From the NCBI GenBank assembly GCA_013368515.1, contig JABWCI010000004.1:29202-93201 (forward strand): a stretch of DNA of 64,000 bases. The letters run 5' to 3'. This document shows, piece after piece, positions 30,687-42,903 of this stretch. The notes beneath the pieces are model-generated. The model made no database searches and was not told the origin of the DNA. It saw only the letters and a list, made by a program, of their open reading frames with translations. The stretch comes from Candidatus Altimarinota bacterium. Lineage in GTDB: Bacteria; Patescibacteriota; Gracilibacteria; BD1-5; UBA6164. Every line of letters begins with the position of its first letter. Position 1 is the first letter of the stretch. A program made the position numbers and the translations under genes.

Positions 30687-31121
30687 ATGTGATGAAAATT
30701 TCCAAATTTAATTGAATTTGAAACAGAACAAGAATACAAAGAACTATTTATTTCTGAATATATAGAAAAAGAATTCAAGACTCATGATTGAATTATTATT
30801 AAAGTTCAGGAATGACATTTTGAACATATATTTTATAGAGATAAATGAACTCCTAATGTTTATTTTGATAAATGGTTAGCTAGAAGAATTCTTTTTTTAA
30901 GACCAATTGTTGAAAATGTAACTTGAAATATTGAAATATATGATTGACCAAATTTTAAAAGTAAAAGAGATGAAAGGTCATATATTTATGTTTATTGAAA
31001 AATTTGTATTTTTTTATGAAAAATGTGAAATTGAAATTTTTTTCCAATAACTGCATATCAAAAAAATAATAAAGAATTAGAAAGAATTAGAAAAAGTAAG
31101 AATATAAAAAGGATTGTTTAA
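30687..31121 (+). CDS. Unknown protein, last gene of the R-M operon
   Basis: A 144-residue protein. It starts MGGKFPNLIEFETEQEY and has GHFEHIFYRDKGTPNVYFDKWLARRILFLRPIV and DERSYIYVYGKICIFLGKM. The composition is that of a soluble alpha/beta protein; KWLARRILFLRP-type sequences occur in phage-linked barrel proteins (PBECR type), which is a guess. Its stop codon lies in the stem of the following hairpin. Confidence 0.5.
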
Positions 31122-31139
31122 TAAGTCTAAACAATCCTA
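31109..31139. terminator. Inverted repeat after the R-M operon
   Basis: AGGATTGTTTA/TAAACAATCCT stem. On the plus strand it is followed by A-rich sequence, on the minus strand by a T5 tract, so it fits better as a minus-strand terminator. Confidence 0.65.
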
Positions 31140-31148
31140 AAAGAAAAA

Positions 31149-31209
31149 CTCTGGCAACAGATAAGCCTATGGCAAATCTCCCTGTTTCAGTATTCCATAA
31201 TTGGAAACA
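31149..31209. ncRNA. GC-richer structured intergenic segment
   Basis: Between the R-M operon and the GNAT gene lie ~60 bases much richer in G+C than their surroundings. AACAGAT (31156) pairs with ATCT...TGTT (31176-31186) around GCC-TAT-GGC, and TTCCA-taat-TGGAA forms a second hairpin. The inverted repeat at 31109-31139 would terminate it on the minus strand. No known RNA family was recognised. The rest of 31122-31322 is AT-rich. Confidence 0.35.
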
Positions 31210-31322
31210 TAAGTATTATATTACTTTTATTTATAAAATCAAAACTTTTCTATTTACTTTTATTAAAAGTATTGTAAAATATAATTAATTAAAAAATCTT
31301 AATTTTCTAATACATTATCTAT

Positions 31323-31873
31323 ATGAAAAAACTAAAAATCACTGATAAAATAGAAACTGATAGATTAATTATGGAAATTCCAAATATAAATGATGCTAAA
31401 GAATTATACTCTTTAATAGATGATGATGTTGTAGAATTTATGTATTGTGGTCTAAATCAAAAGATTATAAAGAACTAGAAAATCATATAAATAATACAAT
31501 TATTTCTTGTAATGATTGAAAATCTTGGGATTGTATCATAAGATTAAAAGAAAATAATAAAATCATTTGAAAAGTTTGAATTATAAAATATGAAGAAGAT
31601 ATTGATTCAATGGAACTTTGATATTGGATATGAAAAGAATTTTGGTGAAAATGATATATACCAGAATGTGTTGAAAAAATTAAAGATTTTTGATTTTCTC
31701 AATTATGAATAAATAGAATTGTATTAATTGCTACAAAAGAAAACCTTAAATCAAGAAGAGTTGCGGAAAAATGTTGATTTAAACTTGATTGAATAATAAG
31801 ATGAAATGCTTTAGTAAAATGAAAAATTGTTGATAAAGCAATTTATACATTTTTGAAAGATGATTTAGAATAA
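31323..31873 (+). pseudogene. GNAT acetyltransferase (RimJ/RimL-like), frameshifted
   Basis: The reading frame from ATG 31323 gives IETDRLIMEIPNINDAKELY...DDDVVEFMY, a typical RimJ-like N-terminus, then runs into TAG. From about 31448 another frame continues: SWDCIIRLKENNKIIGKVGI, ELGYWIGKEFWGKGYIPE (acetyl-CoA loop) and GINRIVLIATKENLKSRRVAEKCGFKLDG, to TAA 31871-31873. The two halves together make a complete ~180-residue enzyme, so one indel at tattgtggtct (about 31446) has broken it. It may be real gene decay or a consensus error. Confidence 0.8.
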
Positions 31874-31971
31874 AAAATCTTGGGATTAAAAGATATTTTT
31901 AAAAATATGTTTTATTGTTATTTACAAATAAAATCATATAATAAACAAAATTATAAAATAATACTAGTTAA

Positions 31972-33342
31972 ATGAAATTTAGTGATTTAAAATTGATAAA
32001 CCCTTTATTAAAAGCTTTGGAAAAAGCAGGTTTTGATACACCTACTCAGGTGCAAGAAAAAGTTATTCCTCTAGCATTGGAATGAAATGATATATTGGCA
32101 ACAGCTCAAACTTGAAGTGGTAAAACACTTGCTTTTTGTTTGCCTATGCTTCAAAGATTTTGTTTAGCAAATGTAGAGAGAGAACAAGCTTGAGAAAAAC
32201 CTAAAAGACTTATAAAAGCTTTGATCATTGCTCCAACTAGAGAACTTTGTGTACAAATTTGAGAAACTTTTGCTCCATATTGTACAAATACAAACTTAAA
32301 ATATAGTGTTATTTTTGGTTGAGTAAATGATTTTCATCAAAAGAAAGCAATTGAAAAATGACTTGATATTTTGATTGCAACTCCTTGAAGATTGGAAGAT
32401 TTGATTAGTCAATGAGTGATTAAATTGTCATATGTTGAGGTTTTGGTTTTGGATGAAGCAGATCGTATGCTTGATTTATGATTTTTGAGTGATGTTAAAA
32501 AAATAGTAAAGAGAATTTGAAAAGCTAGACAGTCTATGCTTTTTTCAGCAACTATGCCATCTGAAATTAGAAAATTAGCTAATGATATATTAAATAATCC
32601 AAAAGAGATAAGTGTAGATAAAGTAAATACACCAACAAATAATATAACTCAAGAATTATTTAATGTAAAAAATAGTTTTAAAAGACATGTTTTACAATAT
32701 CTTGTTAAGAAAAAAGAATTTGATTCTATAATAGTTTTTGTTAGGACATGAGAAGATACTCAATTTGTAACAGAATATGTAAAAAGTGTTTGAGTAAAAG
32801 CTGAAAATATATTTAAATGAAAATCTCAAAATGCTAGACAAAAAGCTATTAAATCATTGAAATCTTGAGAAATAAAAGTACTTGTTGCAACTGATATAGC
32901 TTCTAGATGATTGGATATAAGTGATTTATCATGTGTTATAAATTACAATATTCCAAATGTGAGTGAAGATTATATTCATCGTATTTGAAGGACTGCAAGA
33001 GCAGGAAAAAAGGGTATAGCATATAGTATTTGTAATGAAACAGATAAAGCAAATTTAGAAAAAATAGAAAAATTGATTTGATATAAAATTCCAGTTTCAA
33101 CTGATGAAAATTATAAAAATGAAGTTATTCCAACTGTAAAGATATTAGGTTATTCTGATTTTAAAGAAGATTTTAAAAAAGAAACAAAAACAAAGAAAAA
33201 AGTTTTTAAACATGATTATGATAAAATAGATACTAAAACTAAAAAAGTTGAATTAAAAGATAAAAAACAAAAACTTTCATCAAAAGAAGTTTATACTAAA
33301 TTTAAGGCATCAAAACCAAGAGGTAAAACAAAAAAAAGATAG
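31972..33342 (+). CDS. rhlE: DEAD-box RNA helicase, RhlE-like
   Basis: A 456-residue protein: Q-motif FSDLKL...GFDTPTQVQ, Walker A AQTGSGKT (~45-52), APTREL, TPGR, VLDEADRML, SAT, then IVFVRTGED, ATDIASRGLD and HRIGRTARAG. The tail (~60 residues) is Lys-rich. It unwinds RNA duplexes using ATP; RhlE-type proteins work in ribosome assembly and RNA decay. It is the first of two DEAD-box genes in 6 kb; the second has a different C-terminus. Monocistronic with a shared terminator. Confidence 0.93.
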
Positions 33343-33364
33343 TTTAATCACTATCTTTTTTATA
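33336..33364. terminator. Bidirectional terminator between rhlE and mscS
   Basis: AAAGATAG/CTATCTTT stem around tttaatca, overlapping both stop codons. Confidence 0.85.
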
Positions 33365-34207
33365 TGATTCAACAAATAAGGCTATTTTATTTTGCATATC
33401 TAAAATTGCTTTTTGTTTTTCAACCATAAATATCTTTATTATTAGATACTCTTTATCATATTTAAATCTAAGCTTATATTTGTAGCCTATAAAAGTTTTA
33501 TAATTTCAAACATTATTTATATTTTTCTTTACTAGGTTTTCATCTAAAAATTCTTTTAATTTTTCCAGAAACTCATCATAACTTATTTTAAATAATTTAT
33601 TATAAAAATATATTTCAAATTCATCTTTTCTATATTTTCAAATTCATATTTCTTCTCTTTTTACATTATCTACTATTACTTTAAAATTTGGAACAGTATA
33701 AAATTGTCAATTGTGTTCTCAATTTTCGTTTTTTCAAATCAGACCTATGTTAAGTATATTTATATATATTATTTCTCATCTTATAGCATTGTTTTGATCT
33801 CAAAAAACTATATTTTCTCATATTCTAAAATGAGCTGAAATATAAAAAAATCAAAAAAATGATAAAATGGCTTCTTTAAATGTTATTATTATCGCTCAAA
33901 CAGCTATGGCTAAGAAGCTAAATACTCAAGGTATCTTAAATAATATAAATGATCAAATTCAAGTAAAAACCAAAGCAAGTCTTAAAAATTTTATTATATT
34001 TTTTCATTTATAATATTCTATGTATAAATCCTGGTCTAATGAATCTATATTTTCTATATTTTCTAGTTCTTCCTCACTATATTTTTTATTGATTTCATTT
34101 TTTAATTTCTTAATTTTACTTTTTAGAATTAATTCTATTATTATATATAAAACAATTATAAGAACTATCATTATCGTATTAATATTTTCTTTTATTATAT
34201 CTATCAT
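33344..34207 (-). CDS. mscS: MscS-family mechanosensitive channel
   Basis: A 287-residue protein. The N-terminal TM helix (MIVLIIVLYIIIELIL) is followed by a charged loop and two more TM helices; the last, SFLAIAVGAIIITFKEAIL, corresponds to the pore helix TM3, and HFRIGENIVFGDQN plus QFYTVPNFKVIVDNV match the beta-domain of MscS (FRAGEYVDLG and VIPNG in E. coli). It would release solutes on hypo-osmotic shock. The stop is shared with the rhlE terminator. The pore helix has few of the usual Ala/Gly packing positions. The frame is intact under code 25, with TGA at 34001-34003 read as Gly. Confidence 0.8.
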
Positions 34208-34356
34208 AATTACTCATTTTTTTATTTTTAATAGTGTCATATAATTATAAAGATATTTTATTTTTGTCTAATTTTAATATTTTTATTTTTTAAATTTTAC
34301 TCTTGATTTATATTGTTTTTTATTTATATTTAAAATAATATTTTTAAATTTTTTTT

Positions 34357-35178
34357 ATGGCAAAAGTAGATTCTTCTCAAAAGTTAGATGATAAGGTTTA
34401 TTCTAGATTTGTAGAGTGATTATTAATTGAGCAACCAACAGATATAGTTGAGTTATCAGATATTACAAAAAGAGAAATGGTAAATATATTGTGACAAAAT
34501 AAACTTTTTGAACTTTTGAAAAGAGCACATGCAGATTGATTTATAGTAGAAAGTGATAATATAATAAATTGATTTGAACAAGAAAGAGAAATAAAAATAC
34601 TCGAAATTGATAAAGTTCAATTAATTTCAGATTTAGAAGAAAAAGTATGAGCAGAAAAAGTTTTTGAGTGACTAATTATAGATACTTATTTTGATTTTGA
34701 TAGTGATCATATAGAGAAAATAGATTGAAAAGTAAGTTTCAGAATAAGGGAAAAAAGAGATATAAAATGACATTCTAGTTTTTATTATACTATAAAAAGA
34801 AAAGAACCCGAAGATCCAGATTCTGAAGTAATGAGGGTTTGTTATGAAAAAGAATTTAAGATAAATAATATATTGTGATTTATAGAATTACTTCGTTATT
34901 TTGGATTTTATAAAGCAAGAGCAAAGAAAAAACAAAGAGTTTCTTATGCACTTTGAAAAATAAAATTTGATATAGATGATTATAAATGAATACCTACACT
35001 TCTTGAAATTGAAGCTGCTAGTGAAAAAATAGCTAAGTATCACATAAAAAGTTTATGACTTAAAAATAATAAAAAATCAAATAGAGGTTCTAGATGACTT
35101 TTTGAAACTTATGGTATGCCATATAAAGTTTTTGATAAGCCAGAACAAAATAAACCAAATAAAAAAGATAAATCTTAA
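34357..35178 (+). CDS. CYTH-domain protein, paralogue 1
   Basis: A 273-residue protein. An N-terminal ~75-residue helical region precedes EREIKILEID, the ExExK signature of CYTH domains (triphosphate tunnel metalloenzymes: CyaB adenylate cyclase, thiamine triphosphatase, inorganic triphosphatase). Later barrel strands are present: KVSFRIREKRD, FYYTIKRKEP, KKKQRVSYALGKIKFDIDDY, PTLLEIEAAS. The R-x-R, K-x-K and E-x-E residues for phosphate and metal binding look kept. The substrate cannot be told. It is followed by a diverged copy. Confidence 0.85.
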
Positions 35179-35192
35179 TTTATCTTTTTTAT
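35161..35192 (+). terminator. Terminator of CYTH gene 1
   Basis: AAAAAAGATAAA/TTTATCTTTTTT stem around tcttaa, overlapping the stop codon. Confidence 0.9.
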
Positions 35193-35261
35193 TTGGCTTA
35201 TATACCTTGATTTATTTTATTTTTTATTTATAATAAAATTATATATATTATAATAACTATC

Positions 35262-36185
35262 ATGAACTCTTGAAAATATTTAGATTCTCATGTAGAAGAA
35301 TTATTTACTCAATTTTTATTATCAACTTCTCCAGATAAATTAGAACAAAGAAAAATTATAATTTGACTTGAATCTAGAGATGTTGAGAGTCAAGTTATTT
35401 GTGTGAGGGATAAGATTGAAAATATAGTTTGAAAAATACCATTGGTTAAATTACTCCTATTAGCAAAAGAATTTGGTTTGATTGAAATAAGTGATAACTT
35501 GATTAATCAATTTCAACAAGAAAAAGAAGTAAAGATAAAGTCTGTTAACAAAGAAGAATTAATTGATAAGTTATCTCAGTTATGAGCTGTAAAAGTTTTT
35601 GATGGATTTATAGAAGATGTTTATTATGATTTTTGAGATGATTATTTTGAAAATGTAAAATGAAAAGTAAGTTTTAGGATAAGAAAAAAAGATTGAGATG
35701 ATTGAAGTGTAAAATATTTTTACACTATAAAAAGAAAAATGCCTAAAAATAAACAAAAAAATAAGTCAGAAAATGAAATAGAATTTAGAAATTGTTATGA
35801 AGAAGAATTTGAAATTCTAGAATATGATTTATTTATAAAAATGATTAATTATTTTTGATTTTATAAATCTAGAGCTAAATCAAAAAATAGAGTTTCATAT
35901 CAATTTTGAGACATAAAATTTGATATAGATGATTATGAATGAATTCCTACTGTTTTGGAAATAGAAGCATCAACTCCTGAAGTAGCATTTGATTATATTC
36001 AAAAGCTTTGATTTGAAAATCATGAGACAACTATTGCTTGATCTAGATGATTTTTTAAATCTTATGGTGTTTCTTATACTAAATTTCCTAAACCAAAAGA
36101 TGTAAGAACTCTTAAAGTAGAACATAAATCAAAAGATTCATTATTCAAAAGGTCATTAAAAATGATTAAAAGTTTTTTTAAATAA
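35262..36185 (+). CDS. CYTH-domain protein, paralogue 2
   Basis: A 307-residue protein, clearly a duplicate of the gene before it: ExExK in EKEVKIKSV, KVSFRIRKKDGDDG, KYFYTIKRKMP, SKNRVSYQFGDIKFDIDDYEGIP and VLEIEAST align one to one. Both copies have the same extra N-terminal region, which implies a shared partner or function beyond the catalytic barrel. The C-terminal tail is basic (KSKDSLFKRSLKMIKSFFK) and longer than in copy 1. A promoter for the next RNA begins at its stop codon. Confidence 0.85.
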
Positions 36186-36188
36186 AAT

Positions 36189-36216
36189 TTGCAATTACTA
36201 AAAAACTTGATATACT
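36189..36216 (+). promoter_or_regulatory. Sigma-70 type promoter
   Basis: TTGCAA (36189-36194), 16-base spacer, TATACT (36211-36216); start of transcription expected near 36223. Confidence 0.7.
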
Positions 36217-36222
36217 CCCACT

Positions 36223-36377
36223 CGATTGAAAAAATACAATTTCCTAAAAGACTCAATATAATGGGATATAATTAATTTGGGTTTATGGAAATACCGCGCT
36301 TAAATTAATTATATTTTTTGTTTTTTTAGGAAGTTCTCTTATACAAGAAGAACTTGCTCTTTGCGGTTCTTTTTTTG
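36223..36377 (+). ncRNA. Structured leader or small RNA upstream of the DEAD-box gene
   Basis: From the promoter to a terminator (AAGAAC/GTTCTT plus T7 at 36349-36377) run ~155 bases with no gene. TTTCCTAAAA (36241) pairs with TTTTAGGAA (36325-36333); inside this, ATATAATTAATTT (36267-36279) pairs perfectly with AAATTAATTATAT (36303-36315), separated from the outer stem by a large internal loop. Size and a rod with a central bubble recall 6S RNA, but the ends do not pair well; a termination-controlled leader for the helicase 29 bases downstream is equally likely. Confidence 0.5.
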
Positions 36378-36405
36378 ATTGTTTTAATTATTTATTTATA
36401 AACAA

Positions 36406-38210
<1,805 letters not shown>

Positions 38211-38211
38211 A

Positions 38212-38239
38212 AAAAGATAGCTTTGCTATCTTTTTTTAT
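38212..38239. terminator. Bidirectional terminator
   Basis: AAAAAGATAGC/GCTATCTTTTT stem with loop ttt between the helicase and a convergent gene. Confidence 0.88.
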
Positions 38240-39837
38240 TTCTCAACTTTTAAGATTATGTTATCTTTTATTTTTGATATATTATTAATAAAAAATGGTT
38301 TAGTTTCTATTTTAACATTACTTATTTTACTATTGTTTAATAATATCTTTTCAGCTTCATCTTTATCCATTCAGGCAACAACAGTTTTTAATCTGTCTAC
38401 ATAATTATTACTTTTACTTAAAAAGTTATGTATAAATAATACTTCGACTTGAACAGTTGCTTTAACAGAATATGGTTTTTCCTGAGTACTTATTATACTT
38501 GCTATTCTTAAAGAGTTTCAATTTATTTGCAATATTTCTTCTATATTTGATAGTATCTTATTTTTTATATCATTTCTCATCTTACTTAAAAGTAATTCTT
38601 TATTATAAGAATAGGTTGATATTTTTATATTTGCTCATAGTTCAAAACTTTCTATTTCATTTCATACTTTTAGATTTTCAAGTCAAAAAATTTCAAAGTT
38701 AGAATATTTTATAACATTATCAATTCACAATATTTCAAATTCTACATTATTTAGTTTATTTGTTTCTGTTATTTCATTTTTTAATTGTTTTAAACTTTCA
38801 GTTTCAGCTTTTGTTCTAATTAATTTTTGAGCGTTTTCAATATCTTCTTTTGTTATTATTTTAGTATAATTGTCATTTGCTCATGTAAAATCAGTTATAC
38901 TTTCAGCATAAACTCTGTCCTTATCGTTTTTTAATCAAGGAAGTATAAGTTTAGTTTGAGATTTTATATTTGCTTTTAATCATGAAATCTTTCAGTTATT
39001 ATCATGACTTCTAGAAATAGCATTTGCCTCAATAGTTCAAGGTATAACTTGTCAAGTTCAACTTACAGTGCTTGGAGGTATTGTTATACTCGATTCTATT
39101 AAAAATGTAGTTCAGTCTTCCGCTTCCAATCTTGTATTGCTTTTTAAATCAATTTTTTCTCAGAAATGATTGTAAAGTTTAACTTTTCATTTTGAGTTAG
39201 ATATAGTTTTTTCAGATATTCAAGATGTTCAAAATTTTTCATTTATGGAAATTTCTTTCTCTATTTTTTTTAACTTTATAGTATTCTCATCCATCATAAA
39301 TTCATCATCTTTCATTTCTATAAAAACAAAGTTTTTTGCTTTAGTTTTCACTTCTATTTCAGGTGTGATATTTATATATGTTTTATTAACAGCAAAATAA
39401 AATATAAATATAAATAAAAAAATTGATATGAATATAAAACTTATAAAATAACCAATTCATCAGTTTGAGTATTTTTTATATTTTTTGATAATAGAATCTT
39501 CATCTTTTTTTAAAAATATATCTACTATTTCTTTAAAATAACTTTTGAATGTATATAAAAAATATTCAAAAAAACTATAGTTATATTCTACTAAATCAGG
39601 ATTATCTGTCAGAGAGTATTTTATTCATAGAGTTTTTCATATTTTTCTAGCTGTTTTATCATTTGTAATTATTATAAGTTCTCTTTTTGCTGCTTTAGTT
39701 TTTATTATTTTAAGTGATGTGTAGTTGTGTAAAACAGGATGTCAAAAAGGAAACTCCATTATGAGCTCTTTTTCATTGTTATTTTTAATTTTTATTATTA
39801 TATCAACTATAGAATCATTTTTATGTACTTTTATCAT
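38236..39837 (-). CDS. Single-pass membrane protein, baseplate-J-like type
   Basis: A 533-residue protein. Residues 1-145 are cytoplasmic and charged; one TM helix (YFISFIFISIFLFIFIFYF) is at ~153-172; the rest is a large outer domain: VNKTYINITPEIEVKTKAKNF, EKIDLKSNTRLEAEDGTTFL, then helical and beta segments with IPGTIEANAIS. The stretch about residual values (TRLEAEDGTTFLIESSITIPP) is like the baseplate J/gp47-type domain in many CPR membrane proteins. Function unknown; it is perhaps part of the cell envelope. It stands alone between helicase and mutS genes. Confidence 0.6.
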
Positions 39838-39965
39838 GGAACTTTTTTTATTTTTTAACTTTGTTAAGCATATATAAATAAGTATTTTTTTCAAGTTAAT
39901 ATTTTCTTTACAAAACTTATATTATAACTAAAATTATCATAATTTAGATTGTAATAAAAAATATT

Positions 39966-41357
39966 TTGCAAGATATACAAAATATCATAAATTTGCTTGA
40001 AAGAGCAATAAAAGAAAATCCAGATAATTCTTTGACATCGTGAGATATAATAGCTGATAATTATGACTCTATTGTTGATGAATACAGAGATATACTTAAT
40101 AATTCAAAAGATTGGCTCGTTTCATATCAAACTAGACTAGTAGAAGAGACTTCTATTAGTACTTTAAAAATCAAATATACAAATGTTTCAGGTTATTTTA
40201 TAGAGATTCCTAAATCTCAAACTTCAAAGATACCAGATTCGTTTATTCATAAACAAACTTTGGTAAATGCATCAAGATATATAACTATTGAATTAAAACA
40301 ATTTGAAGAAAAGTTTTTAGAAGCTCAAAATGAAAAATCAAAAAGAGAATATGATTTATTTTTAGATATAAGAGAAAAAATACTTGATTCATATATAGAT
40401 ATAAAAAATATAAGTGAAATGTGATCTAATATAGATTTTATATCTTCATTAAGTATTGTTGCTTATGAAAATAACTATGTAAAACCAAATATTTCAAATA
40501 AGTATGATCTAAAAATTGTTTGATGAAGACATCCTATCATAGAGAGAAAAAATATAGATTTTATAAGTAATGATCTGAGTTTAGATAATAATAAATTTAT
40601 CCATATCATCACTTGACCAAATATGTGAGGTAAATCTACATTTTTGAGACAAAATGCTTTGATTATATTATTGTCTCATATAGGTAGTTTCGTGCCAGCT
40701 AGAAGCGCATTTATACCTCTTACTGATAAGATATTTTCTAGAGTCTGAGCTCAAGATAATCTATTTTTATGACAATCAACTTTTATGGTTGAGATGCAAG
40801 AAGTTGCCAATATATTGCATAATTCAACAAAAAATAGTTTTGTTATAATAGATGAAGTAGGTAGATGAACAAGTACTTATGATGGTATGAGTTTAGCTTG
40901 GGCTATTTTAAAAGAAAATCATGATAATATAAAAGCAAAAACTCTTTTTGCTACTCATTATCATGAATTAATTGATGAGTCAAAAAATCTAAATTGAGTT
41001 TCTAATTTTTCTGTTGCAGTTTGAGAAAATGAAGAAAATTTAGTTTTTCTTAGAAAAATAATTCCAGGTTGAATTAAAAAATCTTTTTGACTTGAAGTTG
41101 CAAAAATAGCAGGTTTATCTAGTTCTACTATATCAGAAGCTAAAAAAATGCTTAGAAAATTGGAAATAGAGCATTCATGAGTTTTTGGTAATCAATTGAT
41201 ACTTTGATCTAAACCTATGGTTGAGATAATAGAGAAAGAGGTTTTTTGTGATAGTGAAGTAGAACAAGAATTAATAAAAATAGATTTAGATAATCTGACT
41301 CCAATACAAGCTTTAAGTAAATTAAATGAATTAAAATGAATGATAAAAACAAAGTAA
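39966..41357 (+). CDS. mutS: MutS homologue lacking the mismatch-recognition half
   Basis: 463 residues, about half a normal MutS (~850). It begins in the lever/clamp domain: [21 protein letters not shown], then [19 protein letters not shown] and [15 protein letters not shown]. The ATPase is complete: GGRHPIIE, Walker [21 protein letters not shown], Walker [24 protein letters not shown] and the closing helices. Domains I and II, with the Phe-X-Glu mismatch wedge, are missing; the upstream 128 bases contain no remnant. No ATG exists before the conserved part; TTG 39966 is the likeliest start (a TAG lies just upstream in frame). It overlaps the glycosyltransferase start by 22 bases. Confidence 0.8.
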
Positions 41358-42436
41358 TAATATTACATGATACTTTTTTGTATAAATGAGGTTGAGAAAG
41401 ACTTATACTTATGATGGCAAAAGCCTTAAATGCAGACTTAGCTTCTGGTTTTTTTAGTCCTTGAAGTTTTGACTTGAGAAAAGAGTGATTTAAATGAAAA
41501 ATGATAAGTGTATCAAGTGAGATATTTAAAAAATGATTTAGACATCTAAAACTCAAATGGGCTTTTTTGTTTAATACTAGTTTTTTAGATGAATATAATA
41601 CTATTCTTTTTTCATGAGATAGTATAAGTGCAGTTAGAAATTGTTCTAAAAATAGTAGAAAAATCTATTATTGTCATACTCCACCTAGATATATTTATGA
41701 TTTACATGAATTATATCTTAAAAAAGTACCTTTTTTATTAAAATGAGCATTCAAATTATTTTGTTTTGTTTTTAAAAAAATGTATGAAAGAGATGTAAGA
41801 AAAATGGATTTAGTTTTAACTAATTCTATAAATACTCAAAAAAGAATTAAGAAATTTTTAGATTTAGATGCTCATGTTTTGTATCCACCTGTAAATTTGG
41901 ATGAATTTAAATATATACAAACGAAAGATTATTATTTAAGTTTTGCTAGATTATCTGATGCAAAAAGAGTTAATAAAATAGTAGAGGCTTTTAAACAAAT
42001 GCCTGAAAAAAAATTGGTAGTTATTTATGGAGAAAATGACCCTCAAAAACAAAAAATATTTGATCTAGCAAATTGATTTTCAAATATAAGTTTTATAACA
42101 CTACCATGAAATGTAGGTTTTACAGATTATATATGAAATAGTATAGCTACTATTTATATACCTATTGATGAAGATTTTGGTATGAGTCCTGTTGAAAGTA
42201 TGGCAGCATGAAAACCAGTTTTATGAGTAAATGACGGATGATTAAAGGAAACAATTATAGACTGAAAAACATGATATCTTATAGATAAAGAGGCTAATAT
42301 AGATGATATAATCGAAGCAATAAATAAGCTCACAATAGAAAAATCTTTAGAAATGAAAGAAGATTGTATAGAAAGAGCTAGAGATTTTAGTTTAGATATA
42401 TTTGAAAAAAATCTAAAAGATATAGTTTTGAAATAA
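41336..42436 (+). CDS. Group 1 (GT4) glycosyltransferase
   Basis: A 366-residue protein. The GT-B fold shows DTFLYKGGGERLILMMAKAL at the N-terminus, TPPRYIYDLHELYL, and in the C-terminal half YLSFARLSDAKRVNKIVEAF and FGMSPVESMAAGKPVLG, the E-x7-E donor-binding motif of GT4 enzymes. It would transfer a nucleotide-activated sugar to a lipid-linked or surface glycan. The start ATG 41336 is inside the mutS end, in another frame, so the two are translationally linked. It resembles WbaZ/RfaB-type proteins; the sugar is not predictable. Confidence 0.88.
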
Positions 42437-42466
42437 AAAAAATTGGTTTTTAAACCAATTTTTTAA
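42437..42466. terminator. Bidirectional terminator
   Basis: AAAATTGGTTT/AAACCAATTTT stem between convergent genes. Confidence 0.9.
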
Positions 42467-42813
42467 CTCATAGCTGCAATAGCATCTCTTTCAGTTTCAA
42501 CTGTAGGAACTATAGTTGTTATACCTACAAGTTCTAATATATCTTTTACTCATTCAGAACAATTTGAAATTTGCATTTGACCATCATTATCTTCAATATT
42601 TGAAAATACATCAGCAATATAACCAATTGATTTTGAGTTTAGGTATTTTAATCAAGACATATTTAAAATGATTTTTTTTCATGAAAAATCACCAATTGCA
42701 TCATAAATACTTTTAAATGTTTTATCTGCATTTGTTTCATCTAATTCTCAAGAAAATTCAAAAATGATAATACCATTTTCTTCTTTTTTATTTACTTCTA
42801 TTAATGTTTCCAT
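42463..42813 (-). CDS. STAS-domain protein (anti-sigma factor antagonist type)
   Basis: A 116-residue protein with the STAS fold: GIIIFEFSGELDETNADKTF, IILNMSGLKYLNSKSIGYI and the C-terminal LVGITTIVPTVETERDAI. In SpoIIAA-type proteins the phosphorylated Ser follows the Asn/Asp in D-S-S-G-L; here the site reads YLNSKSIG, keeping a Ser. Such proteins relay partner-switching signals to anti-sigma factors or kinases. No anti-sigma or sigma gene is adjacent. It is a single gene. Confidence 0.85.
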
Positions 42814-42903
42814 AAAATGTTTTAAGTTATTTTATTAAATTTATACATTTATTATATAACAAAAGATTATTTAAATCAAATTTTAACACATTTTTTTCTT
42901 GAT

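Noticed and set aside
33840..33862. Suspected frameshift in the mscS gene at two A7 runs
   Set aside because: Careful recount shows start and stop are in the same frame (288 codons) and the pore-helix to beta-domain join reads through correctly.
36223..36377. Firm 6S RNA assignment
   Set aside because: Size and bubble fit, but the two ends do not form the expected closing stem, so it is reported only as a structured RNA.
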